A stretch of DNA of 64,000 bases. It comes from Zymoseptoria tritici IPO323. Taxonomy: Eukaryota; Ascomycota; Dothideomycetes; Mycosphaerellales; Mycosphaerellaceae. The notes under the pieces are model-generated. The model had not been told where the DNA came from, did not search any database, and saw nothing but the letters and a program-made list of their open reading frames with translations. The translations under genes and the position numbers were made by a program. Below, piece after piece: positions 50,431 to 60,378 of this stretch (within the stretch, counting starts at the first letter, position 1; each line of letters begins with the position of its first letter). The stretch lies in contig NC_018217.1 in NCBI RefSeq assembly GCF_000219625.1, forward strand, positions 496,001-560,000, given 5' to 3'.

Positions 50431-52591
50431 TCAGACCTTCCGCTTTACCAAACCTTTGAAGAAATCAAAACTGTTTCCATCACTCATCAGCTCCCACCTC
50501 CGACCCCTCCCACTCTTCACCACCTCTTCCACCACCAACATTCCCCAGTCGCTCGAGATTCCCTTGACTCTTACCTCCAAGCCTCCCTCCTGCTCCAACT
50601 TCACGACCTGTCCTTCATGTAACCAGTGCTTGTAGTACATCTCTTGAAAACCGTCGTCCCATCCGCAACGGCAGAATCTGGCGTATAACGCCTCGAACGA
50701 CACGAGTATCGATGCGAGGAGCGCTTCCAGTTGAGGTGGCGGGAGACCAGCAGATGAGAAAATCTGAGCGAGAGAAGTGGTGGGCTGGGCATTGAGGGCA
50801 TTCAGACCGATGCCGACGAGAAGAGTGTAGTCGGCGGAGGCGTATGAGGAGTTGACAAGGATACCAGCGATCTTTGTCCAGGAGTCCGCCACTTTCGGAT
50901 CAGCGGAAGGGGATGATAGAGCGTAGATGTCGTTCGGCCACTTGAGTTTGACAGGGAGCGAGGCGTGGGCTTTCGATTGTTGGGTGGAGGCAGAATTGGA
51001 ATATGAGTGTATTCCCTCTACAATGGCAAGTGCGGCGATGTATTGCACGAACACCACCGGAGCGGAGGTCGAGAGCGCGAGGGGATGTTTAAGGAGTGTA
51101 GTGAACATGAGGCTTCCAGGAGGCGAAACCCAGACGTTGTTGCCTCGGCCGCGACCGGAGACTTGCGTTGTGGCGACTGCCGTTGTGCCGATAGGGAGAT
51201 GTGAAAGCCAAGTAGGATTCTTGTCGAGGATCGTCTGCGTAGAGGTGAGGACTTCTGCGTAGAGAAGCGTGCGGCCGTAGTCTCCAGCGAGGCCTGGATG
51301 GCGAGACTGGTGGGTCTGGAGATGTTGGAAGAAGGCGGCGTGGTTGAAATGTGGTGTGGACTTCGCATCAGGATGAGATGTTGGATGTGGAACGAGGGTC
51401 TTCGTGACGAGATTATAGTCGAGGATTCTGTCCCGAGAAGTGTCATCAGTTGCGTTCTTGTCATGGCCGCGATTTGAAGACGAAGCGGAGATGGCATTTT
51501 GGACAGTCTTAGGTGAGATCTCTGCCACGGCTTGTGCCACACTCGCCATGCTCCATCCATCTGTCTGCAGCAGGTGGAAGGTGTCGTTCTCGCCCTTGAT
51601 GTAGATACTGTTGTTCTCTGTAGTGAGAATGCCCGCTTCTCGCCAGGTCGCCACCAGATCTGCAACATCGCTGGGCTTCGCAGAAGACAGATGCAAATGA
51701 GAGAGAGACGGTACCGGTGTGGTCTCCTGGCTGACTTCCAAGCCCAGCTTGGCCAGACAAGCCTTCATAAAATCTGCTCGCTTTTCGTCGTCGGCTGTGA
51801 GAGCGTCCACGATATGGCCGTAGTCAGGGTTTGAGGGCTCGTCGCGATTGAGGTTGATGCCGCAGAATCTTTACATTCGTCAGCAGGGCCCAATCAGCCA
51901 GATGGAATCGCACTCACTCCGGATGGGGTCCTGTAAGTACAGCCGCTCCCTCTCCGACCTTGCAGTACACGACCGCCGCTTTTGCCTCACCAGACTCAAC
52001 CGCAAGCTTCTCCGCAAAACTTGCAAGAACTTCGACGCCCGTCTCCTCCATTTTCTCTGCGTCAACGAAGGTCCCTCCGCCATTGTAATACGATCGGAAA
52101 CTGCCAACAACCACCCCACTCAACGCACCCTTGTTCACCAGGATCTCCACCGCCCTCGCTCCGGCTTCACTCGCATATACAAATCCAGGATACGCCAGCC
52201 CTCTGCAAATGCCCGGGAAGAATGCCAATTCCCGGTCTCCAACAACCTCCATCCCCTTCTTTCCAACCTCAAATTCACACCTCGCACATCCGTAGTATCC
52301 TCCGGCACAAAGTCCCAGATACTTCCCTCCTAACTGCACGTATCGCTTAATCTTCCGGTTACCATCTCCATTCAGTGTTCGACAGTAACCACTGTCCGCG
52401 CCTCCAGGCATGACGAGTAGAGCGCATGTGGCCGACCAGGGCTCTTTGAGGATCTGGTCGGCAGAAACGGTGAGGACGGCATAATGAGGCCCGAGAAGCC
52501 GCCGGAGAGACCAAGTCGCATGTCGGACTGATGATAGAGATGCTCCTGTGCCGGTATAGATGAGTACATTGAGACGTTTTGTGGGAGCCAT
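50431..52591 (-). CDS. BPL1: Biotin-protein ligase
   Basis: Exons 51918-52591 and 50431-51868 (49-nt intron GTGAGT...GTAAAG) give 703 residues. The N-terminal 230 residues are the glutamine-amidotransferase-like domain found in eukaryotic biotin ligases (LVMPGGAD, GGKYLGLCAGGYY). The C-terminal catalytic domain has SGRGRGNNVWVSP (biotinyl-AMP binding) and LKWPNDIYA (catalytic Lys), then the C-terminal SH3-like cap. It attaches biotin to carboxylases such as pyruvate and acetyl-CoA carboxylase. It is transcribed divergently from COA4 with only 123 bp between the start codons. Confidence 0.93.
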
Positions 52592-52714
52592 GGTCTTGAT
52601 GAGGTGAGGTCAAACACGTCAAGTGTGGGGTACGCTCAGATCGTGCGGAAGATCTTCCTTCTTTCCAGAGTAATCTTCCCAATGAACTGTCATCGACTTC
52701 GTCTGCTGAGCGAA

Positions 52715-53178
52715 ATGTCGAACGTGGAGAAGAACAAAGCCGCGGCGGATGGCAAGAGTGCTGAAGCTGATGACGAACCGGATGAATGGTCGGTGGCTGA
52801 ACCTGTGGCTTCGATGGGAGATGGCTTGGCTGACAGTATCGATAGGGACAAGCGGATATTCAGTACAGGTTGCGCCGGTTCGTGTTGATGATGTGGCTCT
52901 GGCAAGTGGATGGTGTCGGGGATGCTGACTGGGTGGTGATTGCAGAGGAGAACAACACGCTAAATTCTTGTTATCGTGAGAAGCTGGACTGGAGGAAGTG
53001 CAAAGACGAGGTGAGTCGTGTAAGAGCTGCTCATTCTCCATGTCAGCTTCATCGTCAAGAGATTTGCAGAGGGGATAGGCATCGCCATGTTACTGACCGT
53101 GTTTTGCAGATGGAGGCTTTCAAGCAGTGCTGGAAGCGACGTGGCAACGACGACAGGACTGATGCCAAAGAAGCATGA
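52715..53178 (+). CDS. COA4: Twin CX9C protein, COA4-like cytochrome c oxidase assembly factor
   Basis: Exons 52715-52877, 52946-53010 and 53110-53178 give 98 residues. Splicing restores the twin CX9C pattern: the first pair is C-AEENNTLNS-C (spanning intron 1) and the second is C-KDEMEAFKQ-C (spanning intron 2). The conserved KRIFSTGC before and CWKRRG after fit COA4/CMC3. Family members are imported into the mitochondrial intermembrane space by Mia40 and support complex IV assembly. The acidic N-terminus is lineage-specific. Confidence 0.85.
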
Positions 53179-53757
53179 GATCAGATCTCGAGGTCCGCAG
53201 AGTACGCGCGACAGTATCGACGCCTTCAATATACACTCAAGACAGACAATCTGCTCGGAGCTACCTTAAATATTACCATCCCATCCGCGACAGTGAGAGG
53301 AAGTGGTCCGTGCATTTTCGTTGTCAACTTCTCTCACTTCGCGCGGCCGACCTCGTTCCCTCTTACCTCCTCCTCCTGCTATGAGGTACAGAGAAGTCTG
53401 TGGACGAAGAAGACGACGGTCTTCTAAGAACATCGGTCGACAGAACGTTCGTCAAATGTTAGATCAAGGCTCACGACCAGTGTAGACTGTCGTTCTGTCT
53501 GAGAGGCTATGCCTCTTGAGAGCTGTTCCTCGACTGACCTACATTCTCCTGGTATACACACAACCCAAGCCATCAAGCAGCAAGTCGCGCAGTGCAGCAT
53601 GAGCGTAATAATCGACATACGCCCATTTTCACGCCGACTTCCCAATTCGTTTGCAATTGCCCTTTTGAGAAGCTCGACGCACGGACCATACATGTGAGCT
53701 GCCATCCATCATTTCGGCTTTCGATATGCGAACTCCATCCGTCCAACATCATCCACC
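53179..53757. other. Intergenic, nothing recognised
   Basis: 579 bp between co-oriented COA4 and MGM101. Contains no supported gene or repeat. Confidence 0.45.
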
Positions 53758-54738
53758 ATGTCTTCCACTCGGCGCGTAGGCGCAAGCATAATCGCCTCCC
53801 TCTCCGCAGCATCCTGCCGACCGCAATACTTCCGCCGCTTCATCACCACAACCTCCGCGCGCCTCCAAGCTTCTCCGCCTCCGATCCCGTCCGCCTCAAC
53901 AGCCGCCGCCAACACCGCCCAAGTATCGCACGACCTCTCCCCAGCCGACGAGTCCGATCCTCTCCGTTCCCTGACAGACGGCCTCGTCGATCCACCTCCC
54001 GTGCTCAACGAAGACGAAAAGCAAGTCGACTGGACACGATCATTCCACGGACTTTCTTCCACACCCTTCACACCTGAGCAGGCGGAGGTATTACAGGCGC
54101 CGTTGGACTATGACGATATTGAGATCAAGCCGGATGGTATCGTGTATCTGCCGGAGATCAAGTATCGGCGGGTATTGAATCGGGCTTTTGGACCTGGAGG
54201 TTGGGGGCTTGCGCCGAGAGGAGAGACGATCGTTACGGCTAAGGTGGTGACGAGAGAGTATGGACTTGTTTGTGGAGGACGGTAAGAGAACGTTGTCAGA
54301 TCGCGGCGTACAACGTGGACTAATCATAACTGCAGCCTCGTCTCCATCGCCCGCGGCGAGCAACAATACTTCGACCCGGACGGCATTCCCACCGCGACCG
54401 AAGGCTGCAAATCGAACGCACTGATGCGCTGCTGCAAAGACCTGGGCATCGCTTCCGAACTGTGGGATCCGCGCTTCATCAAGAAGTTCCTGGCTGCGAG
54501 AGGAAAAGAAGCGATGGTCGAGCACCAGACTACAAAGAAGAGGAGGAAGCATTGGATGCGTTTGGATGATGAGTTGAGATACCCGTGGAAGGAGGTCAGC
54601 AGTGGTGGAAGCACGGTCAGCACCAGCAGTAGTACTGGAAGTGGAAGTATCGCTGCGAAGAGCAATGCTTCCGGCGCATTCGCGGCTGCGAGAGCAAAGG
54701 CTACTGGTACAACTGGGGCAGTGCCGAGGAAAGTTTGA
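53758..54738 (+). CDS. MGM101: Mitochondrial genome maintenance protein MGM101
   Basis: Exons 53758-54281 and 54336-54738 (54-nt intron GTAAGA...TGCAG) give 308 residues. The first ~35 residues are Arg/Ser-rich and lack acidic residues, a mitochondrial presequence. The core reads [10 protein letters not shown]...[28 protein letters not shown]...[29 protein letters not shown], the diagnostic MGM101 sequence. The C-terminal ~55 residues are Ser/Gly/Ala-rich and specific to this lineage. MGM101 is a Rad52-like single-strand annealing protein needed for mtDNA repair and upkeep. Confidence 0.95.
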
Positions 54739-55478
54739 ACAAAAATGGGACGGTCTTGTGGTTCAATGAAAGATGCGGGTCGAGGTGGTATAGTGGCACC
54801 CGATGCTCTGCCAACGACCGTTGCGGTCGATGCAATGACTTCATTTCTTCGGTCGTATGCCACACACTTGCAGCAATACGAAACGCCGCAAGGTCAATCG
54901 TTTGTGGCAAAGAGGGCAGGCCGGAGGAGGCTCGCGTCGTTCAATGGAAGGCGACGCATAATTCGCGTTGTCTGTATACATCACTGTGCCGACGGACGAG
55001 GCTGAAGGTCGTGACAAGAGCGCTGCGGCACTGTATATACTCTCCAATCTTGCTCAATGCAGCTCTTTTGTATAACATTCCATTTTCTCTCGAAGACGCT
55101 TTCAATTCGTGCGAAATCGTGGACTGCTGGAGCGTTTTGAGATCATAGACTAATTACATACTGTCATTGAAGCGTACATAAATCATTATCTGCACAATCA
55201 ATGCTCGAGGCCTCATACCTCCGTGCTTCCGCTCAAACTGCACCATCCAAGCCAACCGAGCGATACCTGTGCGGTGAAAGTTGCGCGGGACATTGGGGAG
55301 ATGTGCATCAGGATCGTTGCTCTCAAGGTCTTGTCGGCAACATCTCTCTACGCTGGCGTGTGGCATGCACCGCACGAGGTGGTCCTAATTGATTTGGTTT
55401 GGAGTGTCGCAGTTTGAGCGGAGGGATGGAGGTACTGTGCTCTTCTCCTACAATCATGCTTTGCATTGTCCTCCTAGC
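54739..55478. other. Intergenic, nothing recognised
   Basis: 740-bp convergent spacer after MGM101; no feature supported. Confidence 0.45.
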
Positions 55479-58400
55479 TCACTTCCTACTCTCTCCAAAC
55501 TGCTCCTCCACCGTCTTCCTCAATCCCACGTCAGCAGCTGTACTCCCAGGACTCACCGGCCCACCCTCGGTCATGAACCCAGGAAGACTTCCATCCTGGA
55601 CCGCAGTCGGCGACGTAGGAGAATTACCCATACTATCCGGCTCTTGCACCAACCCTTGATGATCGGTCAACACAGCCGGCGCCGGCGCCTCGAGATCAGC
55701 GGTGCTGAACGTAGGTTTCGTGCTTTCTGCTTGCGACTGCGACTGGCGACTCCGCCGCTCCTTCTCTCGCGGACTGCGAGGTGGGTCCGAAGGCGAGGTG
55801 GGAGCCAGGCCACGATGGCCGTCTGTATAGACCTTCTGCGGCGTCTCGGGTCGCGCACTGCTGCCGGTTGCTTTCTTCTCTTGACGATCCTCCGTCTTCT
55901 GCTTCTTTGCAATGGCATAGTTCGGGTTCAAAATCCGACTAACCAAATTGCGCTCGTCAACCGTATCACTGTCCTCTCCGTCGTCGGTCTCTTCGAAGAA
56001 AGAATCGTCCCATAATTCACTGTCTCGCCTCGCTGGCCCGACGCCACGACTGCTAGCGCTCCGTTCGACGCCTTCTTGTGGGACCTCCAAGTCGACGAGT
56101 TCGTCTCTGGCTTCTCTCGTCTCGGATTTGGTTCGAGGTTTGGGTTCGCCCTTCTTTGCCGTTTGGTCCTGGACATGTTCGCCTCGCTTAGGATCGATGG
56201 GTTGGTCCATGGGTTTGGCCCGCTCCCGCGCAGGCTCTTCCTCGTCACGGGTGCGGGCTGAGTGGGTGTCGGCGAAATGGGTGTCGCACAAATGCTTGAC
56301 AACGGGCCAGCCGTAGGCGTTGGCGAACATGCGGCGGACGATGATGTTGTTGTGCGCGTCGGGTTCCAGTCGAACAAGCACTTTACGCCACGACAGGTCG
56401 CGGTGATATGCGCGAGCGATCTTCTCTTCGACCTTCATGGTGCCTTGAGATGCACTTGTGGATGAAGACTGACTGGTCGACGGAGCAGTTTCCTGACTGC
56501 GAAGGGAGGTAGTGGATGACCTTGAGGATAAGTTCTGGCGAGATTCGCTGCCACGCTTGATCGGCGGAGGAGGGATGTCTTCCGGATGGTAGACGCGGTC
56601 GTGAAATATGGTACGGGCACGAGCAGCAGGGTCGGTGATCCATTGGCGGCTGGGCATCGGCGGATGTAGAATATCGCCGGCGGACTCGAAGATGGAGGTC
56701 TTTGGTGGAGCTTGCACTTCTCCAGAATGTGCCGTGTTAGTGCTACTCCCTCGTGTGGCAAGAGGCCGCTTTTTGTGTGAGGAGTGTAAATGAGGCATTT
56801 GAGGCCGCATGGTAGGATTAGTCGTGGTGCCGGCTTCCTGATCTTTATTTCCAAGGTCGTCACTGCTGCTGGCCTCGTTTCTGTAAATGGTTTGTGCTCG
56901 ACTGATTGCCTTTTTCGTCTTCTTCGAGCTTGGGGCAGGAGTCTTTGTCGCGGCTGGCGCACGGAAGAAGCCAAGCAGAGTGTCGAGCATCCCCTTGTCC
57001 TGAGACTGCGATGTGTTCTGCCTGCTGACGGTAGTGCTGCTGCTTCCCTCCTGCGAGACGGACTCGTCCTCATAGCTCAGCCGATTGGTCGATAGCTTGT
57101 TGTCATCCGCAGTTTCGTTCTCTCCAGGCAATGGCACTGCATCGCGCTGTTCTTGCGACACCTTGGTATTGCTCTCGTCTTCCGACTCCCACGGCGCCTC
57201 GGATCGGATGTTGGGAGTAATTGAGGACGCGTTGGCGCCCGTGAGCTCAGCCCAGCCCCAATCAGCTATTGTACCAATCAATCCGTTCTCTCGTCTAGCC
57301 TTCTCCACTTTGCCCAAACCTCTCCAGTCAAGGAACAGCAGACAGCTCGTCCGCAAGGGCACAATGCCATCGTTCACGACGTTCGAGTAGACAGTCCGGT
57401 TTCGGAATCTCCTCAATACCTGATGTGCTGGACCAGTTGGGAGGATCCTCAATAAAGGTTTGGCGCTGGGATCTGATGCCTTGTTTCCATCTGCGTCTTT
57501 CTCTGTAGTTCCAGCCCCGAATCCATTCATCATCACGTTCCAGCCCTTGGTCGCCAGAGTCGGCGGCCGCCAAGTCAATCCTAGATCTTGTCCAGTCCTC
57601 CCAACCAGGCCGAAATCGAGAGCAAATTTCACGTACATTGGATTCTCATTACTCAGCCCCAGCATAGGTGAAGCCAGGCAGATGAAGTTGACCGGCTTGA
57701 TCTGATCGAAGAATGTCGGGCTATGCTTGTGTATATACGCAACGGCGTAGGTCTGGATCAGTCCACCTAGACTGTGTCCAACGAAAGAGATGCTCGTAAA
57801 TCTGTACGGTAGATCCTCTGGCTTGATGTGCTGTATCTTCGGCGTGTGTATACTGCTTCCTTGATGGACTGCTTTACCATCTTTCTTCGCTTTATCGGAG
57901 TCGCTCATCGTAAATGTCTCGGTCACTTTCCGGGTAAAGGTCTTCTTGACGGGTAAAAATGGCTGATCCGGATATGTGAATTTGAGGATGTACTTAGCAA
58001 GCCTCTTGCCCAGATATTGGATACCGTTCTCTGTCCGAACAGCATTGCCCGAGAAGCCACGTACGATGGTCTCTTCTTCGTCGTCTGACTCTTCTGGTGC
58101 GTTGTCGAGCTCCTCCTGGCCGCCGGAAACCTGAGCTGTAGAGGTATCCTGGTCGTCTACTTTCTTCTCGCCATCAGTCTGTCCGGCTCCTTGCCCAGCC
58201 GTCGGTTTCTCCGATTTCCCTGCCTTCTTCGCCTTGTAAGCCGCCTTTCGCTTCTTCGCATCCAGCCGAGCCTGCGCAACCGTCGCGTCGATGCTCTCCT
58301 TCATGAACAACATGTCCGCGCCCAAATTGCTGTGTAGTCCATGCGTCAAGATCACAAGATGAACGTTCCTCCGCTTTCTCTCCTTCTTCTCCTTGGTATC

Positions 58401-59114
58401 CTTCTGAGGCTTCTTCTCCTCGGAATCCTCCCACGTCGGTAGAGCAGGCTTGTCCCACAACGTCTCAGTGTCCTCTACGACCAACTTCACTGCTTTTGAA
58501 TACACTCCAGCAGTCTGTACATGTCCTCGTTTCCTCGCCTCCTTCCTCTCCTTCTCGGTCTGTAGATCCTTGACGTGCCCAGGTCCACCATGTCCCTGTC
58601 CAGCCACCGCCGCGAAACCCAATTCCAGGCTTCTCTCATCTCTTCCAACCAAAACCTCAAAGTGAACAGAAGCAGAATTCGAGAACAAAATCTGCGAAGC
58701 AATCTCCACGATCCACGTCACGCTTCCCTTTTCATGTTCCTTCTGCCCAGACCCCTGCTGCATGCTACTCCTCCTGCCCAAGTCCGCTCCAGTTTCGCGA
58801 ATCGCATCCGGGACCCTCAGCTTTGTTGCCCAGCTCCCTCCCGCCTTGACCATCGGCTCATATTCCGGCACGCCATATTCCTTCGGATTCTCGACCTTTT
58901 GATGCGGATTGAACGTCGAAGGGTAGGCGGAGACGTGTAACGTATACGGGCCGTGTACCCAAGCGGCACGGAGAGGGATTGCCGAGGAGTTCTTCACGCG
59001 AAGGTGGAGATGTGAGGGAGTCGGTAGGATGCGGTCGTTGGATGGAGTGTAGGTGAGGGTGTAGCGGACGACTTCTCCGATTTTGACGAAGCCAGCTTGG
59101 TGGACGAGAAGCAT
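55479..59114 (-). CDS. DUF676 serine esterase/lipase, ROG1-like
   Basis: A single exon of 1211 residues. The N-terminal domain (about 1-220) is beta-rich. The alpha/beta-hydrolase core follows: LVILTHGLHSN near residue 253 (oxyanion region), TSISFVGHSLGGLIQTYA near 440 (Ser nucleophile in GHSLGG), NFICLASPMLGLSN, and NVVNDGIVPLRT near 586 with the expected Asp; the catalytic His lies later and is not assigned. The remaining ~600 residues are Ser/Thr-rich and disordered, apart from a block YHRDLSWRKVLVRLEPDAHNN near 945. This order matches fungal DUF676 lipases such as yeast Rog1. It is longer than the yeast protein, as is usual in filamentous fungi. Confidence 0.88.
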   Translation of the reverse strand: MLLVHQAGFVKIGEVVRYTLTYTPSNDRILPTPSHLHLRVKNSSAIPLRAAWVHGPYTLHVSAYPSTFNPHQKVENPKEYGVPEYEPMVKAGGSWATKLRVPDAIRETGADLGRRSSMQQGSGQKEHEKGSVTWIVEIASQILFSNSASVHFEVLVGRDERSLELGFAAVAGQGHGGPGHVKDLQTEKERKEARKRGHVQTAGVYSKAVKLVVEDTETLWDKPALPTWEDSEEKKPQKDTKEKKERKRRNVHLVILTHGLHSNLGADMLFMKESIDATVAQARLDAKKRKAAYKAKKAGKSEKPTAGQGAGQTDGEKKVDDQDTSTAQVSGGQEELDNAPEESDDEEETIVRGFSGNAVRTENGIQYLGKRLAKYILKFTYPDQPFLPVKKTFTRKVTETFTMSDSDKAKKDGKAVHQGSSIHTPKIQHIKPEDLPYRFTSISFVGHSLGGLIQTYAVAYIHKHSPTFFDQIKPVNFICLASPMLGLSNENPMYVKFALDFGLVGRTGQDLGLTWRPPTLATKGWNVMMNGFGAGTTEKDADGNKASDPSAKPLLRILPTGPAHQVLRRFRNRTVYSNVVNDGIVPLRTSCLLFLDWRGLGKVEKARRENGLIGTIADWGWAELTGANASSITPNIRSEAPWESEDESNTKVSQEQRDAVPLPGENETADDNKLSTNRLSYEDESVSQEGSSSTTVSRQNTSQSQDKGMLDTLLGFFRAPAATKTPAPSSKKTKKAISRAQTIYRNEASSSDDLGNKDQEAGTTTNPTMRPQMPHLHSSHKKRPLATRGSSTNTAHSGEVQAPPKTSIFESAGDILHPPMPSRQWITDPAARARTIFHDRVYHPEDIPPPPIKRGSESRQNLSSRSSTTSLRSQETAPSTSQSSSTSASQGTMKVEEKIARAYHRDLSWRKVLVRLEPDAHNNIIVRRMFANAYGWPVVKHLCDTHFADTHSARTRDEEEPARERAKPMDQPIDPKRGEHVQDQTAKKGEPKPRTKSETREARDELVDLEVPQEGVERSASSRGVGPARRDSELWDDSFFEETDDGEDSDTVDERNLVSRILNPNYAIAKKQKTEDRQEKKATGSSARPETPQKVYTDGHRGLAPTSPSDPPRSPREKERRSRQSQSQAESTKPTFSTADLEAPAPAVLTDHQGLVQEPDSMGNSPTSPTAVQDGSLPGFMTEGGPVSPGSTAADVGLRKTVEEQFGESRK

Positions 59115-59519
59115 TGCGACGGGAATGCAGAGTCAGTCTTGTGGGCTATGAGGTAGGACGTGGTCGGTCAGGAAACGAAGGCCGCAGTAGTCGCACTCGA
59201 AGAGGGGAGACGGGAGTGATGCTAGTCCGCGCTACCGCTCAGCCTTGACCAAGCACATTATGACCAGACGGCACGCAAAGTTGGCACGCTCCTACATCGT
59301 CGTCCTGGAGGATTGTGCGAAGAAGCGATAATGAAGAGCAAGCGCTGTCAACAAGGCGGCATGAGACAGACGATACGACCAAGATACCTTGCACATCCCA
59401 GCAAGAGCCAAAACGTCACAAGCTCAAGTGCCAAGGTCTGCGGAACGACAGGGAACTGCACGTGGCCAGTTGATGATCAGTCTGACTGAGAATCACGCGA
59501 GCAAGGAGACGTGCGTGCC
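59115..59519. promoter_or_regulatory. Divergent spacer
   Basis: 405 bp between the lipase start and the NUDIX start; no motif recognised. Confidence 0.4.
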
Positions 59520-60056
59520 ATGTCCGTCCTCGCCCCCAATGGTCGCACCATGAACTACCCTTCAACCCACTTCGTCGAGTCCGCCGGCACCGTCCTCTTC
59601 GACCTCTCCACTCGCCAAATCTGCCTCCTCCACCACATCTCCTCCAATGAATACCTCCTTCCCAAAGGTCGTCGGAATCTAGGCGAAAGCCGGCCCGACG
59701 CCGCCATTCGCGAGACGCGCGAAGAGACAGGTTGGACCTGTCGCTTATCTCGAGTGAAGATGTGGACGAGATGTACGCTCGCCGTGTCGGAGGAGGAAAG
59801 TCGGGTCGAGAATGTGCCGAGACGGGTTGACGGAGTGGTGGAGCCTTTCATGTTGACGCAGCGGATGTTGCCGGCGGAGAAGGGGAAAGGAGTGAAGATT
59901 ATCTGGTGGTTTGTTGGGGTGGTGGAAGAAGCGGTCGAGAGAGGCAAGGGGGAGGAGCAGTTTGAAGCGGAGCTGTTGTCATTCGAGGCAGCAGTAGATC
60001 GACTTACTTTTCCCGACGGACAGGGAAGTCGTTCGTCAAGCCATCGACATCTTTGA
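59520..60056 (+). CDS. NUDIX hydrolase with probable C-terminal frameshift
   Basis: The start at 59520 (MSVLAPNGRTMNY) is the first ATG; 178 residues. The NUDIX box GRRNLGESRPDAAIRETREETGW matches G-x5-E-x7-RE-x2-EE-x-G, so metal-dependent pyrophosphohydrolase activity is expected. KIIWWFVGVVEE and the acidic EEQFEAELLSFEAA strand complete the fold. At 60015-60021 (GACGGAC) the frame appears to gain one base: the neighbouring frame continues as DREVVRQAIDIFDATFHDG to a TGA at 60076-60078, which looks like the usual C-terminal helix. The annotated end SRSSSHRHL is therefore suspect. Substrate is unknown (diphosphoinositol polyphosphates or dinucleotides are options). Confidence 0.8.
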   Translation: MSVLAPNGRTMNYPSTHFVESAGTVLFDLSTRQICLLHHISSNEYLLPKGRRNLGESRPDAAIRETREETGWTCRLSRVKMWTRCTLAVSEEESRVENVPRRVDGVVEPFMLTQRMLPAEKGKGVKIIWWFVGVVEEAVERGKGEEQFEAELLSFEAAVDRLTFPDGQGSRSSSHRHL

Positions 60057-60378
60057 TGCGACCTTTCACGATGGGTGAAGCAACGAAGCTGGTGAATATC
60101 GAATTTTGGCAGTCCTTTTCTCATCAGGGAGCACTTTCCAACGCCCAAAGTAAACCTCGCTATGCTAACGCTTTCCATAAATCGCCCGACATTCGAACGT
60201 CTGTACCGTGTTCACTCGCACTCACGAGACCATCCCAAAAAGCAAGCCGCAGTGACCGGCATATCCGACGCCTTGCATACTCCTGTGCATATCAAATTAC
60301 AATGTTCAGCTGGCTCTCAGGTTGGGAACGCTTCGTGTCTAGAGCCTTCACCTGCCCAGCGCGAGATTACAACCTTCG

